Assembly: GCF_033170385.1 (NCBI RefSeq)
Contig: NZ_CP126170.1
Span: 2,256,001-2,320,000, forward strand
DNA from: Xanthomonas rydalmerensis
Lineage (GTDB): Bacteria; Pseudomonadota; Gammaproteobacteria; Xanthomonadales; Xanthomonadaceae
DNA: 64,000 bases
Direction of reading: 5' to 3'
The notes under the pieces were generated by a model, which searched no databases, was not told the DNA's origin, and saw only the letters and a list, made by a program, of their open reading frames with translations. Of this stretch, positions 1 through 8,522 are shown piece by piece; the stretch's first letter is position 1; the number at the start of each line of letters is the position of its first letter. A program made the translations under genes and the position numbers.

Positions 1-1569
1 CAGCGCGGCGGTGTCGCGCCCGCGGCTGTCGTAGGCATACAGGGTGTGGCCCTGCTCGTCGAAGTGCGAGGGCCCCGAGCTGCGCGCGTCTTCGGCGGAG
101 AACACCTGCCAGGGCTGCCAGTGTCCGGCGGCATCGCGCCGGAGCCATTCGCTGCCGCCATCGCGGGTGTTGCGTACGGCCAGCTTGCGCTCGTAGCGCG
201 CATCCAGCACGAAGCCGGCGAAGCCCGGGTTCTCTTCCAGGCACTGCAGCTCACCGCTGCGCAGATTCAGTAAATGCACGTCGAAGAAACGCGCGTCGCG
301 CGCGTTCGACACGATCGCGATCTCGTCGCGCCGCTGTCGGCTGATGCTCTGCACGCCGGTGCGCACGCCCGGCGCGGCGGGCGTGAGGGCGCGCAGGGTG
401 CCGTCGGCGAGATCGGCGCCGAACAGTTGGAAGTTCTCGTCGCCGTCGCGGTCCTGCGAGAACAGCAGCATGCCGGGGACGTAGGTCCAGTCGAAGGCCT
501 GGATGCCCCGCCGCGCGTCGTGGGTGATCTGCCGCGCCTCTTGCGGGCTGGCGCTGGGCGCCGCCCAGATGTTCATCACGCCATCGCCGTCGGCCAGCCA
601 GGCCAGCCACTGGCCGTCCGGGCTGATGCTCATGGCCGCCCGCGCCGGGTTGGCGAACAGGTGCTTGCGCGGGATGAGCGCGGCGGGCGCGGAGCCGTCG
701 GCGGCATGCAGGATGTTCTGCAGCGCCAGCGCTGCCTGGCGCCATTGCTTGGCGTACTGGTTCCTCTGGTACCTGTAGAAGGCCCTCAGCCGCTTGGCTT
801 TCTCGGGATGCTTCTGCTCCAGTAGAAGGAAGACATTGGTGTATTCGGTGTCCCCCGGCTCGCGGCTGGCCTTATCTTCCTCATGCAGGGCTCCCAGCAC
901 CTGCGTCATGTCGTCGTCGTCCGCCTTGCTCCAGGAGTAGGCGGCCATGCCCGCCGCGATCCGTGCGCTCATCCAGCCGCGCAGCGTGTCGGACACGGCA
1001 CTGCGGGACTGCATCGGGTCCCAGGCGGCGGCTTCGATGCACGATCCCACGGCCGCGGCGACCGACCCGGGCTCCTGGACATTGGTCTGCTCGACCGCAG
1101 CGCGGCGGGCTTTGCGCCAGCGGGCGCCGTCGACGTCCTGGCCCTCCAGGCGTGCAGCATGCAGCGCGGCAACGCCTTCCAGCGCCTCGGCCAGGCCTGC
1201 GGCCGCTTCCAGGCCGTGCAGACCGTGGGTCTTGCCCTTCAACAGCTCCAGCAGGGTACGGCTGCCCACCGTATCCATCGGCATGCCGGGCGGAATGCCC
1301 TGCAGCAGGTGGATGCCCCATGCCACGCCGAGGGTCGAATTGCCGGCGACCATGGAGTCGATTGCCAGGGCGAGCCACTTCGGCAGGCCGAAGTCCGCCT
1401 CCCAGCGGTCGAGGTCGTCGCTCTGCAGCAGGCTGCCGACGACGCTGCCGACCTCGCCGTTCCAGTAAAGAGGCCGGTGCTCCCAGCGGCCCGCGTGTTC
1501 CAGGCCGTACAGCTGGTCGATCACTTGCTGACGCAGCTGCGGGTCGCCGTGGTATGCGTGCATGCTCAT
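1..1569 (-). CDS. S9-type (prolyl oligopeptidase family) peptidase with unusual N-terminal domain, partial
   Basis: The reading frame is open from an ATG at 1569 to the window edge, giving 523 residues without a stop. The C-terminal end is outside the window. From about residue 300 the protein reads like the beta-propeller of S9 peptidases (SISPDGQWLAWLADGD, MNIWAAP, QITHD, FDWTYVPGMLLFSQD). The first 290 or so residues are a separate, probably helical region (WEADFGLPKWLALAIDS, LLQGIPPGMPMDTVGS) that I do not recognise. The catalytic Ser-Asp-His domain would lie off the edge and is not seen. There is no signal peptide, so a cytoplasmic enzyme is inferred. It starts one base after the thioredoxin stop codon, so the two are probably translated together. 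The likely role is to cleave a peptide brought in by the receptor and transporter upstream. The propeller call is fairly safe; substrate and activity are inference. Confidence 0.75.
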   Translation of the reverse strand, partial: MSMHAYHGDPQLRQQVIDQLYGLEHAGRWEHRPLYWNGEVGSVVGSLLQSDDLDRWEADFGLPKWLALAIDSMVAGNSTLGVAWGIHLLQGIPPGMPMDTVGSRTLLELLKGKTHGLHGLEAAAGLAEALEGVAALHAARLEGQDVDGARWRKARRAAVEQTNVQEPGSVAAAVGSCIEAAAWDPMQSRSAVSDTLRGWMSARIAAGMAAYSWSKADDDDMTQVLGALHEEDKASREPGDTEYTNVFLLLEQKHPEKAKRLRAFYRYQRNQYAKQWRQAALALQNILHAADGSAPAALIPRKHLFANPARAAMSISPDGQWLAWLADGDGVMNIWAAPSASPQEARQITHDARRGIQAFDWTYVPGMLLFSQDRDGDENFQLFGADLADGTLRALTPAAPGVRTGVQSISRQRRDEIAIVSNARDARFFDVHLLNLRSGELQCLEENPGFAGFVLDARYERKLAVRNTRDGGSEWLRRDAAGHWQPWQVFSAEDARSSGPSHFDEQGHTLYAYDSRGRDTAAL

Positions 1570-1570
1570 G

Positions 1571-1903
1571 TCAGGCCTCCAGGCATTCGTCGATGACCTG
1601 GGCGATCCGCGTCTTGGAGACCAGGCCCACCAGGCGGGCCTTTTCCTTGCCGTCCATGAACAGGATCATGGTGGGCAGGCCGCGCACCTGGAACTGCTGC
1701 GCAGTGTCCTTGTTCTCGTCCGCGTTGATCTTGCAGATGCGGGCTTCGCCCGCGTATTCCTCGGCGATGTCGTCCACGATGGGCAGCAACTGCTTGCAGG
1801 GAGCGCACCATTCGGCCCAGAAGTCCACCAGGACCGGGCCGGAGGATTGGAGGACCTGTTCTGCGAAGGTCGCGTCGGTGAGTGAGATGAGCTTGGAGGG
1901 CAT
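1571..1903 (-). CDS. Thioredoxin (WCAPC active site)
   Basis: A single-domain cytoplasmic thioredoxin of 110 residues, about the length of E. coli TrxA. The active site is W32-C33-A34-P35-C36 with the cis-proline in GLPTM at P77. The usual motif is WCGPC, so the Gly-to-Ala change is a small departure. The ATG at 1903 is preferred over an upstream in-frame ATG at 1993 because it begins the conserved fold, avoids overlapping the transporter gene and has an AGAGG about nine bases before it. It sits between the ABC transporter and the S9 peptidase with short gaps. The context suggests a dedicated disulfide reductant for the imported compound or for the peptidase, rather than the cell's general thioredoxin; that role is inferred. 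Confidence 0.92.
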   Translation of the reverse strand: MPSKLISLTDATFAEQVLQSSGPVLVDFWAEWCAPCKQLLPIVDDIAEEYAGEARICKINADENKDTAQQFQVRGLPTMILFMDGKEKARLVGLVSKTRIAQVIDECLEA

Positions 1904-1949
1904 GGTTCGGCCTCTGTCAGTGGTCGGAAAGGGGGGGGAGTAGGGGGAT

Positions 1950-3719
1950 TCAGGCGGGTACCGGAGGGGGACTGAAGCCGTGGCCGTCGCCATCGTGCGT
2001 GTGGCCGTCCTCGCCTCCGCCTTGGCTGCGTTGCGGCGTCATGTCCAGCACGTGGTCGTGATAGGCGGCCAGCGATTCGCGGTGCGCCACGCTGATCAGG
2101 GTGCTGTCCGGCAGCGCGTGCACCAGCGCCTGGTAGAGCGCGCGCTCGGTGTCGGGGTCCAGCGCGCTGGTCGCCTCGTCCAGGAACAGGTAGTCGGGCC
2201 GGTGCAGCAGCGCACGGCAGATCGCCAGCCGTTGCTGTTCGCCGCCGGAGAGCGTCTGCTGCCAGCGGTCGCTGTCGTGCAGCCGTCCGGCCAGCGTCGA
2301 CAAGCGGACCTCATGCAACACGTCCTGCACGCGCCCGTCGTCGAAGTCCTCGGGTTGCCCGGGATAGCACAGCGCCGCCTTGAGCGTGCCCTGCGGGATG
2401 TAGCTGCGCTGGGGCAGGAACATCAGCCGGCCATCCCGGGGCTTGTCGATCTCGCCCTCGCCGTAGGGCCAGATGCCGGCCACGGCGCGCAGCAGCGTGC
2501 TCTTGCCGGCACCGGAGGCGCCGCGCAGCAGCCAGCGTTCGCCACGGCGCATCCGCAGCGCGGGAATGGTGGTTAGCGGCGCGCCATCGGGCCTGTGCAG
2601 GGCCAGGCCGTGCGTGGCGATGGCGGACTCGGGCGTCTGCGAGACGTGGATGCCCGCAGGCTGTGCGTGGACATCCTGCAAGGCGCCCAGCAGGTCGCGC
2701 AGTCGGTTGCCGAGTGCCCACCACTCGGTGAAGGTGACGTAGGCCTGGCTGAAGAAGGCCAGGCTGCTGCTGACGGCGCTGAAAGCGCCGCCCACGCGCG
2801 TCACGTCGCCCATCGTGATGGCGCCGGAGAGGTAGCGCGGCATCGCCGCCGCCGTCGGCAGGAGATGGGAGGAGAAGGTGTTGCTGTAGGTTTCGCGCGC
2901 CAGCATCAGTTTGGCGTTGCGCGCGATGATGTCCCGCCAGTTGGCGCGCACCTGTTCGAATGCGTCGTCCAGGCGCTTGTGCTCCTGCGCGCCGCCATCG
3001 TAGAAGGCGATCTGCTCGGCGTTCTCGCGCAACTGCATGCCGCGGTAGCGGAAGTTGGCCTCGACGGTCTGGCGGAGATTGAACAGATGGATCAGCGGCC
3101 GCCCGGTGAGGTGCGACACCAGCAGCATGCCGGCCGAGTATGCATACACCAGATAGACCATGTACCCCGGAATCGCAAAATCGATGCCCCACAGCGTGAA
3201 GTGCAGCGTGCCGGACAGGTTCCACAGGACGACGGTGAAGGAGATGGCCGACACCAGCACATGGATCGGATCCAGGAACAGCTGCAGCGTCAGTTCGATG
3301 AAGCGCGCCACGTCCTGCGAGATGCGCTGGTCCGCGTTGTCCAGGCGCCCGTCGCGCTCGATGGCGTAGTACGCGCGCCGGCGGGTCCACGCGCGCAGCA
3401 GCCAGCGGGTCATGGCGGTACGCCATTCGTATTGCTGCAGTTGCGTGATCGCGAACAGGAGCACCATCGCCAGCAGCATGGTGAGCATGCCGGCGATCCA
3501 GGACAGTCCCAGGCTGTGCCAGATGTCGTCCCATTGCCGCTTCACCAGCGCATCCACCACCTGGCCCTGGAGCTGGTTGCTCCAGACCGCCAGATAGATG
3601 CTGGTGAACATCAGCGTCAGCCTGATCGCCAGCAGGATCCAGCCGCGCCAGCTTTCCCGCGACGTCCAATAGGGCAGGATCAGCTCGCGCAAAGGGGGGC
3701 GGTGGTAGGGGGCGTTCAT
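1950..3719 (-). CDS. SbmA/YddA-type ABC transporter, fused permease and ATPase
   Basis: Inner-membrane ABC protein of about 589 residues. The N-terminal half has several hydrophobic segments and the ABC_membrane_2 / SbmA-BacA style opening (LILPYWTSRESWRGWILLAI). The C-terminal half is a nucleotide-binding domain with Walker A GASGAGKST at about 400-408, signature LSGGEQQR at about 490 and Walker B YLFLDE at about 510. SbmA and BacA, which lack the ATPase half, import peptides; YddA-like relatives carry it. The direction of transport here is not proven, but partnership with an outer-membrane TonB receptor and a cytoplasmic peptidase favours import. I chose ATG 3719; an in-frame ATG at 3767 would add 16 residues but has no visible ribosome site. 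Confidence 0.88.
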   Translation of the reverse strand: MNAPYHRPPLRELILPYWTSRESWRGWILLAIRLTLMFTSIYLAVWSNQLQGQVVDALVKRQWDDIWHSLGLSWIAGMLTMLLAMVLLFAITQLQQYEWRTAMTRWLLRAWTRRRAYYAIERDGRLDNADQRISQDVARFIELTLQLFLDPIHVLVSAISFTVVLWNLSGTLHFTLWGIDFAIPGYMVYLVYAYSAGMLLVSHLTGRPLIHLFNLRQTVEANFRYRGMQLRENAEQIAFYDGGAQEHKRLDDAFEQVRANWRDIIARNAKLMLARETYSNTFSSHLLPTAAAMPRYLSGAITMGDVTRVGGAFSAVSSSLAFFSQAYVTFTEWWALGNRLRDLLGALQDVHAQPAGIHVSQTPESAIATHGLALHRPDGAPLTTIPALRMRRGERWLLRGASGAGKSTLLRAVAGIWPYGEGEIDKPRDGRLMFLPQRSYIPQGTLKAALCYPGQPEDFDDGRVQDVLHEVRLSTLAGRLHDSDRWQQTLSGGEQQRLAICRALLHRPDYLFLDEATSALDPDTERALYQALVHALPDSTLISVAHRESLAAYHDHVLDMTPQRSQGGGEDGHTHDGDGHGFSPPPVPA

Positions 3720-3804
3720 GGGCGTCGGAAACCTGGGATGGGCGCAAGCGCAAGCCTTGGGTTGCATGGCGCGCGGATGCCCCGCGCGCCATGCGGCCGG
3801 ATCC

Positions 3805-6201
3805 TCAGAGCTTGCGCTCGTAGGTCAGCGTGTAGGTACGCTTGTCGTAGATGGGCACGTATATGTTGGTCGTGGAGTAGCCGTAGAGCGTGCGGTTGGC
3901 CAGGTTCTTCGCACCAAACCGCAGCGACCACTTTGGCCGGGTATAGGCGATGCCGGCATCGATGCGGGCGCCGCCCGGCGAGCGCGGGTCGGTTTCCCTG
4001 ACTCCCAGAATGGACTCGCTCCAGCCGCTGATACCGAAGGCCAGGCTCAGGTCGCGCAGCCGTTCGGACTGGAAGTCGTAGGTGCTCCAGAGGCTCGCCT
4101 GGTTGCGCGGCTGCCCGCCCGGGCGCAGGGTCGGGTCGAACAGGCTTTCCACCTTCACGTAGGAGTAGTTGAAGATGAGGTTGAGCCCGGGCATGAGTGT
4201 TCCCGACGCTTCCAGTTCCGCGCCGCGGGAGCGTTGGCCGTCGATCAGGTCGTTGCAGTTGCGCGGGCGGTTGCGCTGCAGCAGGTTGAGCTGATCGATC
4301 TGGAAGACGGAGGCCGTCCAGGAAAAGGTGTTGTCCGCGTTGCTGCTCTTGACGCCCAGTTCCTTGCTTTTCGACTGGGTGGGCGGGGTCGACGTCGAAT
4401 CGGTGCCGCAGACCACCAGATCCGAAAACAGCGGCGAAAAGCCTTCGGCATAGCTGGCGTAGAGGGAGGTGTTCGAACTCAGGTTGTAGATCAGGCCGGC
4501 ATTGACGGTGTTCTTGCTGAGCGACTGCTTGTTCGACACCAACACCGCACCAGGCGCGGGCGGCACCGGATACACGATGATCGTTCCCTGGCCGATGTCG
4601 ATGCTCGAATGACGCAGGCCTGCCACCAGGGTCCACTTGTCCCATCTCACGGTGTCCTGCAGGTACAGGCCGCGCTGGCTTTGCGCTTGGGCGGCGCCGA
4701 AGGCGCGGTTGCCATCGTTGCTTTGGAGCACGGGGAACAGGGGCTGCGTGGGCGCGTCGAACCGATTGGTCACGCGAGGGCCAGAGTACTGGGTGTAATC
4801 ATTGTCGAAGTGACTGTGGTTGACGCCCGCCACCAGGCGCTGCTCCAGCGGACCGGTGTTGAACGTGTAGCTCAGGTAATGGTCGCCGCTGGTGGTGGTC
4901 TGGTTCGTGCGGTTGACGGTACCGCTGTAGCTCAGCAACAGGGGGACCGTGCTGACCGGAAACTGCGCCGTCCACAACGACAGATCCAGGTCGGTGCTGG
5001 TGCGCTGCATGCGGCTGGTGAACTGCAGCGCGTCGGTGAAGGAATGCTGCAGGGTGTAGAACGCCGAGCGCGTATCGGTATCGACGCCATCGTCGCGGTT
5101 GCCGGGCCGTGTAGGGGGCGGAGGTTCGATGGAGCCGCGGAGCGCCACGGTGTACCGGTCCGGCGGCACGTGGGACCGGTCGGCCGAGACGCCGGCGATG
5201 AAATCGGTGTCCGCGTTCTTCCAGCGGATTTCGCCCAATCCGTAGTCCTGCGTCCGTCCGTCATAGCCCCCGGCGCTGCCGCTGGCGCGCGTCGACGAAG
5301 CGATCACGCGGTAGCTGAGCTCCTTGCTGTCGTTGAGGGCGCCGGCCAGGTCGACGGTGCCGGTGCGTTCGGCGTGGCTGCCGTAGCTGAGCGTCACGTC
5401 GCGGATGGGGTCGGTCGTCGGCTTCTTGGTGACGATGTTCAGGGTGCCCCCCAGGGCGTTGGCGCCGGCGAGCAGTGCCTGCGGTCCTTTCAGCACCTCG
5501 ACGCGTTCCACGCCGGCGATGTTGGTCTTGACGGAGTTGGGATCGCTCAAGCCATTGGACAGTGTGCTGCTGGCCGTGCCGAAGCCGCGGATGTTGAACG
5601 CGCTGGCGCCCTGCGCGCCGGGGCGCACGATCACGCCGGCCACGTTCCGCAGCGCGTCCTCCACTGTGGCCGTCTGCTGGGTCTCGAACACCTTGGCCGT
5701 CAGCACCGTGACCGACTGCGGCACGTCGCGCAGGTCGGCGTCGCCGCGTGTCGCGGTGGAGGAACGTGAGGCGCGGAAGCCGGTTTCGGCTTCGTCGCGC
5801 TTGGCGGTGACCACGACCGAATCCAGTTGCTGCACGAACACGCGGATCGAGCCGTCGGGGGCCGATGCCATGGTCAGGCCAGTGCCAGAGACCGCGGCCT
5901 GCACCGCCCCCTGCGCGGTCGTCTGGGAGGAGATGGCAGGGGCACGGATGTCCTGCACGTCCGACGCCTGGAATTGGATGCGCGTTCCGCCGATCCGCTC
6001 GATCGCCTGCAGGGTGGCCGACAGCGGGCCGGCCGGGATGGAAAAGTTCAGGATTTCCGGAGCGGCCTGCTTGGTTGGCGCCGCCGGGCTGTCCTGCGGC
6101 TGGGCATGCGCGGCGCCCGACAGCGCGAGCGTGAGGGCGGCGTAGAGCGCGGTCGAACGGAACAATGCCGGGCGGAGCGTCAGAGACTGGATGGGAAACA
6201 C
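3805..6201 (-). CDS. TonB-dependent outer-membrane receptor with STN signalling domain
   Basis: Outer-membrane receptor of 798 residues. A signal peptide ends near AHAQ (residues 31-34). An STN (secretin/TonB short N-terminal) domain spans roughly 48-120 (FSIPAGPLSATLQAIERIGG), followed by a TonB-box-like DSVVVTAKRD, a plug at about 140-260 (RDVPQSVTVL, VERVEVLKGPQALLAG) and a C-terminal beta barrel. The layout matches siderophore-type transducing receptors. The start codon is GTG with an AGAGGA seven to eight bases upstream. STN domains usually contact an inner-membrane anti-sigma factor, but no fecI or fecR gene is nearby; a MocR regulator is divergent instead. First gene of the left-end operon. 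The ligand is unknown; a siderophore or a peptide are both possible. Confidence 0.93.
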   Translation of the reverse strand: MFPIQSLTLRPALFRSTALYAALTLALSGAAHAQPQDSPAAPTKQAAPEILNFSIPAGPLSATLQAIERIGGTRIQFQASDVQDIRAPAISSQTTAQGAVQAAVSGTGLTMASAPDGSIRVFVQQLDSVVVTAKRDEAETGFRASRSSTATRGDADLRDVPQSVTVLTAKVFETQQTATVEDALRNVAGVIVRPGAQGASAFNIRGFGTASSTLSNGLSDPNSVKTNIAGVERVEVLKGPQALLAGANALGGTLNIVTKKPTTDPIRDVTLSYGSHAERTGTVDLAGALNDSKELSYRVIASSTRASGSAGGYDGRTQDYGLGEIRWKNADTDFIAGVSADRSHVPPDRYTVALRGSIEPPPPTRPGNRDDGVDTDTRSAFYTLQHSFTDALQFTSRMQRTSTDLDLSLWTAQFPVSTVPLLLSYSGTVNRTNQTTTSGDHYLSYTFNTGPLEQRLVAGVNHSHFDNDYTQYSGPRVTNRFDAPTQPLFPVLQSNDGNRAFGAAQAQSQRGLYLQDTVRWDKWTLVAGLRHSSIDIGQGTIIVYPVPPAPGAVLVSNKQSLSKNTVNAGLIYNLSSNTSLYASYAEGFSPLFSDLVVCGTDSTSTPPTQSKSKELGVKSSNADNTFSWTASVFQIDQLNLLQRNRPRNCNDLIDGQRSRGAELEASGTLMPGLNLIFNYSYVKVESLFDPTLRPGGQPRNQASLWSTYDFQSERLRDLSLAFGISGWSESILGVRETDPRSPGGARIDAGIAYTRPKWSLRFGAKNLANRTLYGYSTTNIYVPIYDKRTYTLTYERKL

Positions 6202-6272
6202 GGCGGAATCCTCTGCGGTGGCGTGGTATGCGGAATCACGATCGACGGACGCGATTCATGGTCCATGGGTGC

Positions 6273-6300
6273 AATTCAGCTGTTCCATACACTTTTCATG
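6273..6300 (+). promoter_or_regulatory. Operator candidate A (28-nt arm of inverted pair)
   Basis: The core CTGTTCCATACACTTTT lies at 6280-6296. Its reverse-complement partner at 6372-6388 differs at only two of 17 positions, and 22 of 28 positions match over the longer arm. It is 72-99 bases upstream of the receptor start codon. MocR regulators typically bind repeated sites of this kind beside the gene they control, so this is a likely binding site; binding itself is inferred. Confidence 0.6.
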
Positions 6301-6367
6301 CGATCTACCTCGGGCGATCCCCTGCCGTGCGTGGCCTGCTGGAAAGCGCTTCAGCCCGAGCATGCTA

Positions 6368-6395
6368 CGTTAAAAGTGTTTGGTACAGTTGAAAT
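6368..6395 (-). promoter_or_regulatory. Operator candidate B (28-nt arm of inverted pair)
   Basis: Read on the minus strand, the core is CTGTACCAAACACTTTT (6388-6372), nearly identical to operator A but in opposite orientation. The centres of the two cores are 92 bp apart, close to nine helical turns, which would suit a looped dimer or tetramer. It lies about 260-285 bases before the chosen regulator start. Confidence 0.6.
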
Positions 6396-6652
6396 TCACG
6401 TCGTGTCACACGCGTGTAGGGTATGGGATGTAGCAGTCCGGCCGCCTGCGCCGCATTGCACCGCGCTGGGGCGCGTTAAGGGCTTGGAGGCGTGAGGGAC
6501 GGCAGGTCTGCGCCCCGGGGTGGTGCGGCCTGCGCACCGCTGCGGCGCAACATGACGCCGCGCAACTGTCTGCATCAATTCGTCGTATGCGCCGGCCAGT
6601 GCTGCCGACGGACTATCATCCTGGGCTCTTCGCTTCCCCATTGCTCCCGCCC

Positions 6653-8107
6653 ATGCCAGCCTCTCCTCCCCCGAAGACCGGCGCCAAACGCACGCGGAAG
6701 GCGGCCCCGCCCGCTACCCGCGCCAGTGGTCCGCTCATCGACCGGATCTTCGACGACGTCAGGAGCCGGATCGAGCAGCAGTCGCTGGAGATCGGCGAGC
6801 GCCTGCCGTCGGTCCGGGCGATGGCCGCCAGCATGGCCATCAGCAACGAGACCGTGCTGCGTGCCTACGACAAGCTCACGGCGGCGGGTTATCTGGAAGC
6901 GCGCCGCGGATCGGGTTTCTACGTATCGCCCCGCGCCCGTCAGGCAGGTGCGCTGGCGCAGCCGGATCAATGGAGCGGGCCATCGACGGGGGTCAACTGG
7001 GGCCACCTGCTGCATGCGGAAGGACCGCATGACGGCTCGGCGCTCGGTACGCTGCCCGCCGAATGGGGTGGGAGCGACCTGCTATCCGAGGCCCTGCGGG
7101 CCGTGGCGGCGCGGCCGCGCAAGAGTCTGTTCGATTATTCCGACGTCCGGGGTTGGCTGCCCTTGCGGGAGGCGCTGGGTGCCAGGTTACGCATGGCCGG
7201 GATCGCTGCCGCCGCCGATCAGATCGTGACCACGGCCGGCGCCGCCGATGCCCTGGACCTGATCGTCTCGATGTACCTCCACCCGACCCAGTACGTGTTG
7301 GTGGAGGAGCCGGGGCCGTTCATCCATACGCAGCGGCTCCTGGCCAGCGGCCTCTGGCTCCTGCACGTGCCCCGCCTGGACGACGGCCCCGATCTGGAGC
7401 AGTTCGTGCAACTGTGCGAGAAGTATCGGCCCAAGGCGTTCTTCTGCAGTTCGGTGCTCCAGAATCCGACCTGCACCAGCATGTCGCCGCGCAAGGCCCA
7501 TCAGTTGCTCAAGCTCGCCGAGCAGCACGATGTGTGGATCGTGGACGACGACTCCCATGGCGACCTGCTCCCGCGCGGCCAGCAGGGATCGGTCACGCGC
7601 CTGGCGGCCCTCGACCACTTCGAGCGCGTCATCCACATCGGCAGCTTCTCGAAGACCCTGGCGCCGGGCCTGCGGTCGGGGTTCCTGGCGGCCAGCGGCC
7701 AGCGCCTGGAGCACATGCTGTTGAAGCGATCGGTCTGCTCCATCCATTCCTCGCTGCTCACCGACCAGATCGTGCACCACGTACTCACCGAGGGCGGCTA
7801 CGAGCCGCACTGCGAGAAGCTGCGCAGGAAGCTGGCCGCCAGCGGCAAGGCGCTGCTGGCCAAGGTCCGGGCCCGCGGTTGGCAGGCCAGGGACACCGGG
7901 GCGGGCATGTACCTGTGGACGTCGTTCGGCGAAGACGTCGATGCCCGGGCGGTCGCGGACGTGCTGCGCGCGGACGGCATGATGCTTGCCACCGAAAACG
8001 TGTTCAAGAGCGATGGCGCCTACCGGCACGTGCGCCTCAACGTCGCGCGTACCGACGACGCGATGCTCGATCGGATCGCCGCCGCCGTCGCCAGGGTCGT
8101 CGGATAG
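6653..8107 (+). CDS. MocR-type regulator (GntR winged helix fused to PLP aminotransferase domain)
   Basis: Transcription regulator of 485 residues from the chosen ATG. A GntR winged helix occupies about 25-95 (GERLPSVRAMAASMAISNE, then RRGSGFYV), followed by a class-I aminotransferase-like domain. The pyridoxal-phosphate lysine is expected at K334 in GSFSKTLAPGLRSG. MocR proteins sense amino acids, amines or PLP-bound metabolites and control adjacent divergent operons. An in-frame ATG at 6587 would add 22 residues of low-complexity sequence; neither start has a strong ribosome site. It most likely controls the receptor-transporter-peptidase operon through the paired sites in between. Confidence 0.9.
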   Translation: MPASPPPKTGAKRTRKAAPPATRASGPLIDRIFDDVRSRIEQQSLEIGERLPSVRAMAASMAISNETVLRAYDKLTAAGYLEARRGSGFYVSPRARQAGALAQPDQWSGPSTGVNWGHLLHAEGPHDGSALGTLPAEWGGSDLLSEALRAVAARPRKSLFDYSDVRGWLPLREALGARLRMAGIAAAADQIVTTAGAADALDLIVSMYLHPTQYVLVEEPGPFIHTQRLLASGLWLLHVPRLDDGPDLEQFVQLCEKYRPKAFFCSSVLQNPTCTSMSPRKAHQLLKLAEQHDVWIVDDDSHGDLLPRGQQGSVTRLAALDHFERVIHIGSFSKTLAPGLRSGFLAASGQRLEHMLLKRSVCSIHSSLLTDQIVHHVLTEGGYEPHCEKLRRKLAASGKALLAKVRARGWQARDTGAGMYLWTSFGEDVDARAVADVLRADGMMLATENVFKSDGAYRHVRLNVARTDDAMLDRIAAAVARVVG

Positions 8108-8522
8108 CCGCGGCCGGACGCGGTGTTCTGATGGCAGGCGTGCGGACGCCTGGCGGTCTGTCTTGCCCGATCGGGCAGGTCCTGCCAACCGGTGGCGATG
8201 GACCCACGGCAATGCGCCGCTGGATACGAACGCGCGGCGGCATCACCCATCAAACTGGACGCGGGCACTCGCGGGAGCCACCGTGACCATCGCATCGCAT
8301 GCCTCGGCCATCGCCAGACATCCATCCGGTGCGAGACAGGGTGCGGATCGAGGATGTGGCGAGCGTGGCGACGTCGTTTCCGGGCTTTGACGCACTGGGG
8401 CGCGGCGCTGGACTCGGGGGTGCGCGCGCAAGCGGCTGTGTTACAGCGGCCGCGTGCAGGCTTGGCGAGTGTTTTCCACTTGGATGCTTGAGACCGGATT
8501 TTGAATCCGGTGTCGGAAGACT
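8108..8522. other. Gene-free stretch downstream of the MocR gene
   Basis: No reading frame here has a convincing protein or ribosome site. The only structure noted is a perfect 14-bp palindrome TGCCCGATCGGGCA at 8164-8177, about 57 bases after the regulator stop. It could form a weak hairpin but has no T-tract. Confidence 0.4.

Larger units (their letters stand above)
6202..6652. promoter_or_regulatory. Divergent control region between receptor operon and MocR regulator
   Basis: A 451-bp stretch without a convincing gene separates the two divergent transcripts. It is more AT-rich than its surroundings around 6260-6400. It holds the two long opposed sites listed separately and a small perfect dyad, CGTGT-C-ACACG, at 6402-6412. 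A TATCAT at 6614-6619 could be a -10 element for the regulator, but no matching -35 is obvious. Confidence 0.6.

Noticed and set aside
3718-5769. A 683-residue open frame opposite the TonB receptor
   Set aside because: The receptor on the minus strand has a signal peptide, STN domain, plug and barrel; the opposite frame is featureless.
1-6201. Lasso-peptide gene cluster with isopeptidase
   Set aside because: S9 peptidases and TonB receptors do accompany lasso clusters, but no precursor, B or C maturation gene is present, and the peptidase has a long extra domain and no signal peptide.
1950-6201. Siderophore biosynthesis and export locus
   Set aside because: No NRPS or NIS synthetase is present, and the transporter resembles SbmA/YddA importers more than siderophore exporters.
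8192-8491. A 99-residue open frame after the MocR gene
   Set aside because: Arg/Ala-rich composition, no ribosome site and no domain.
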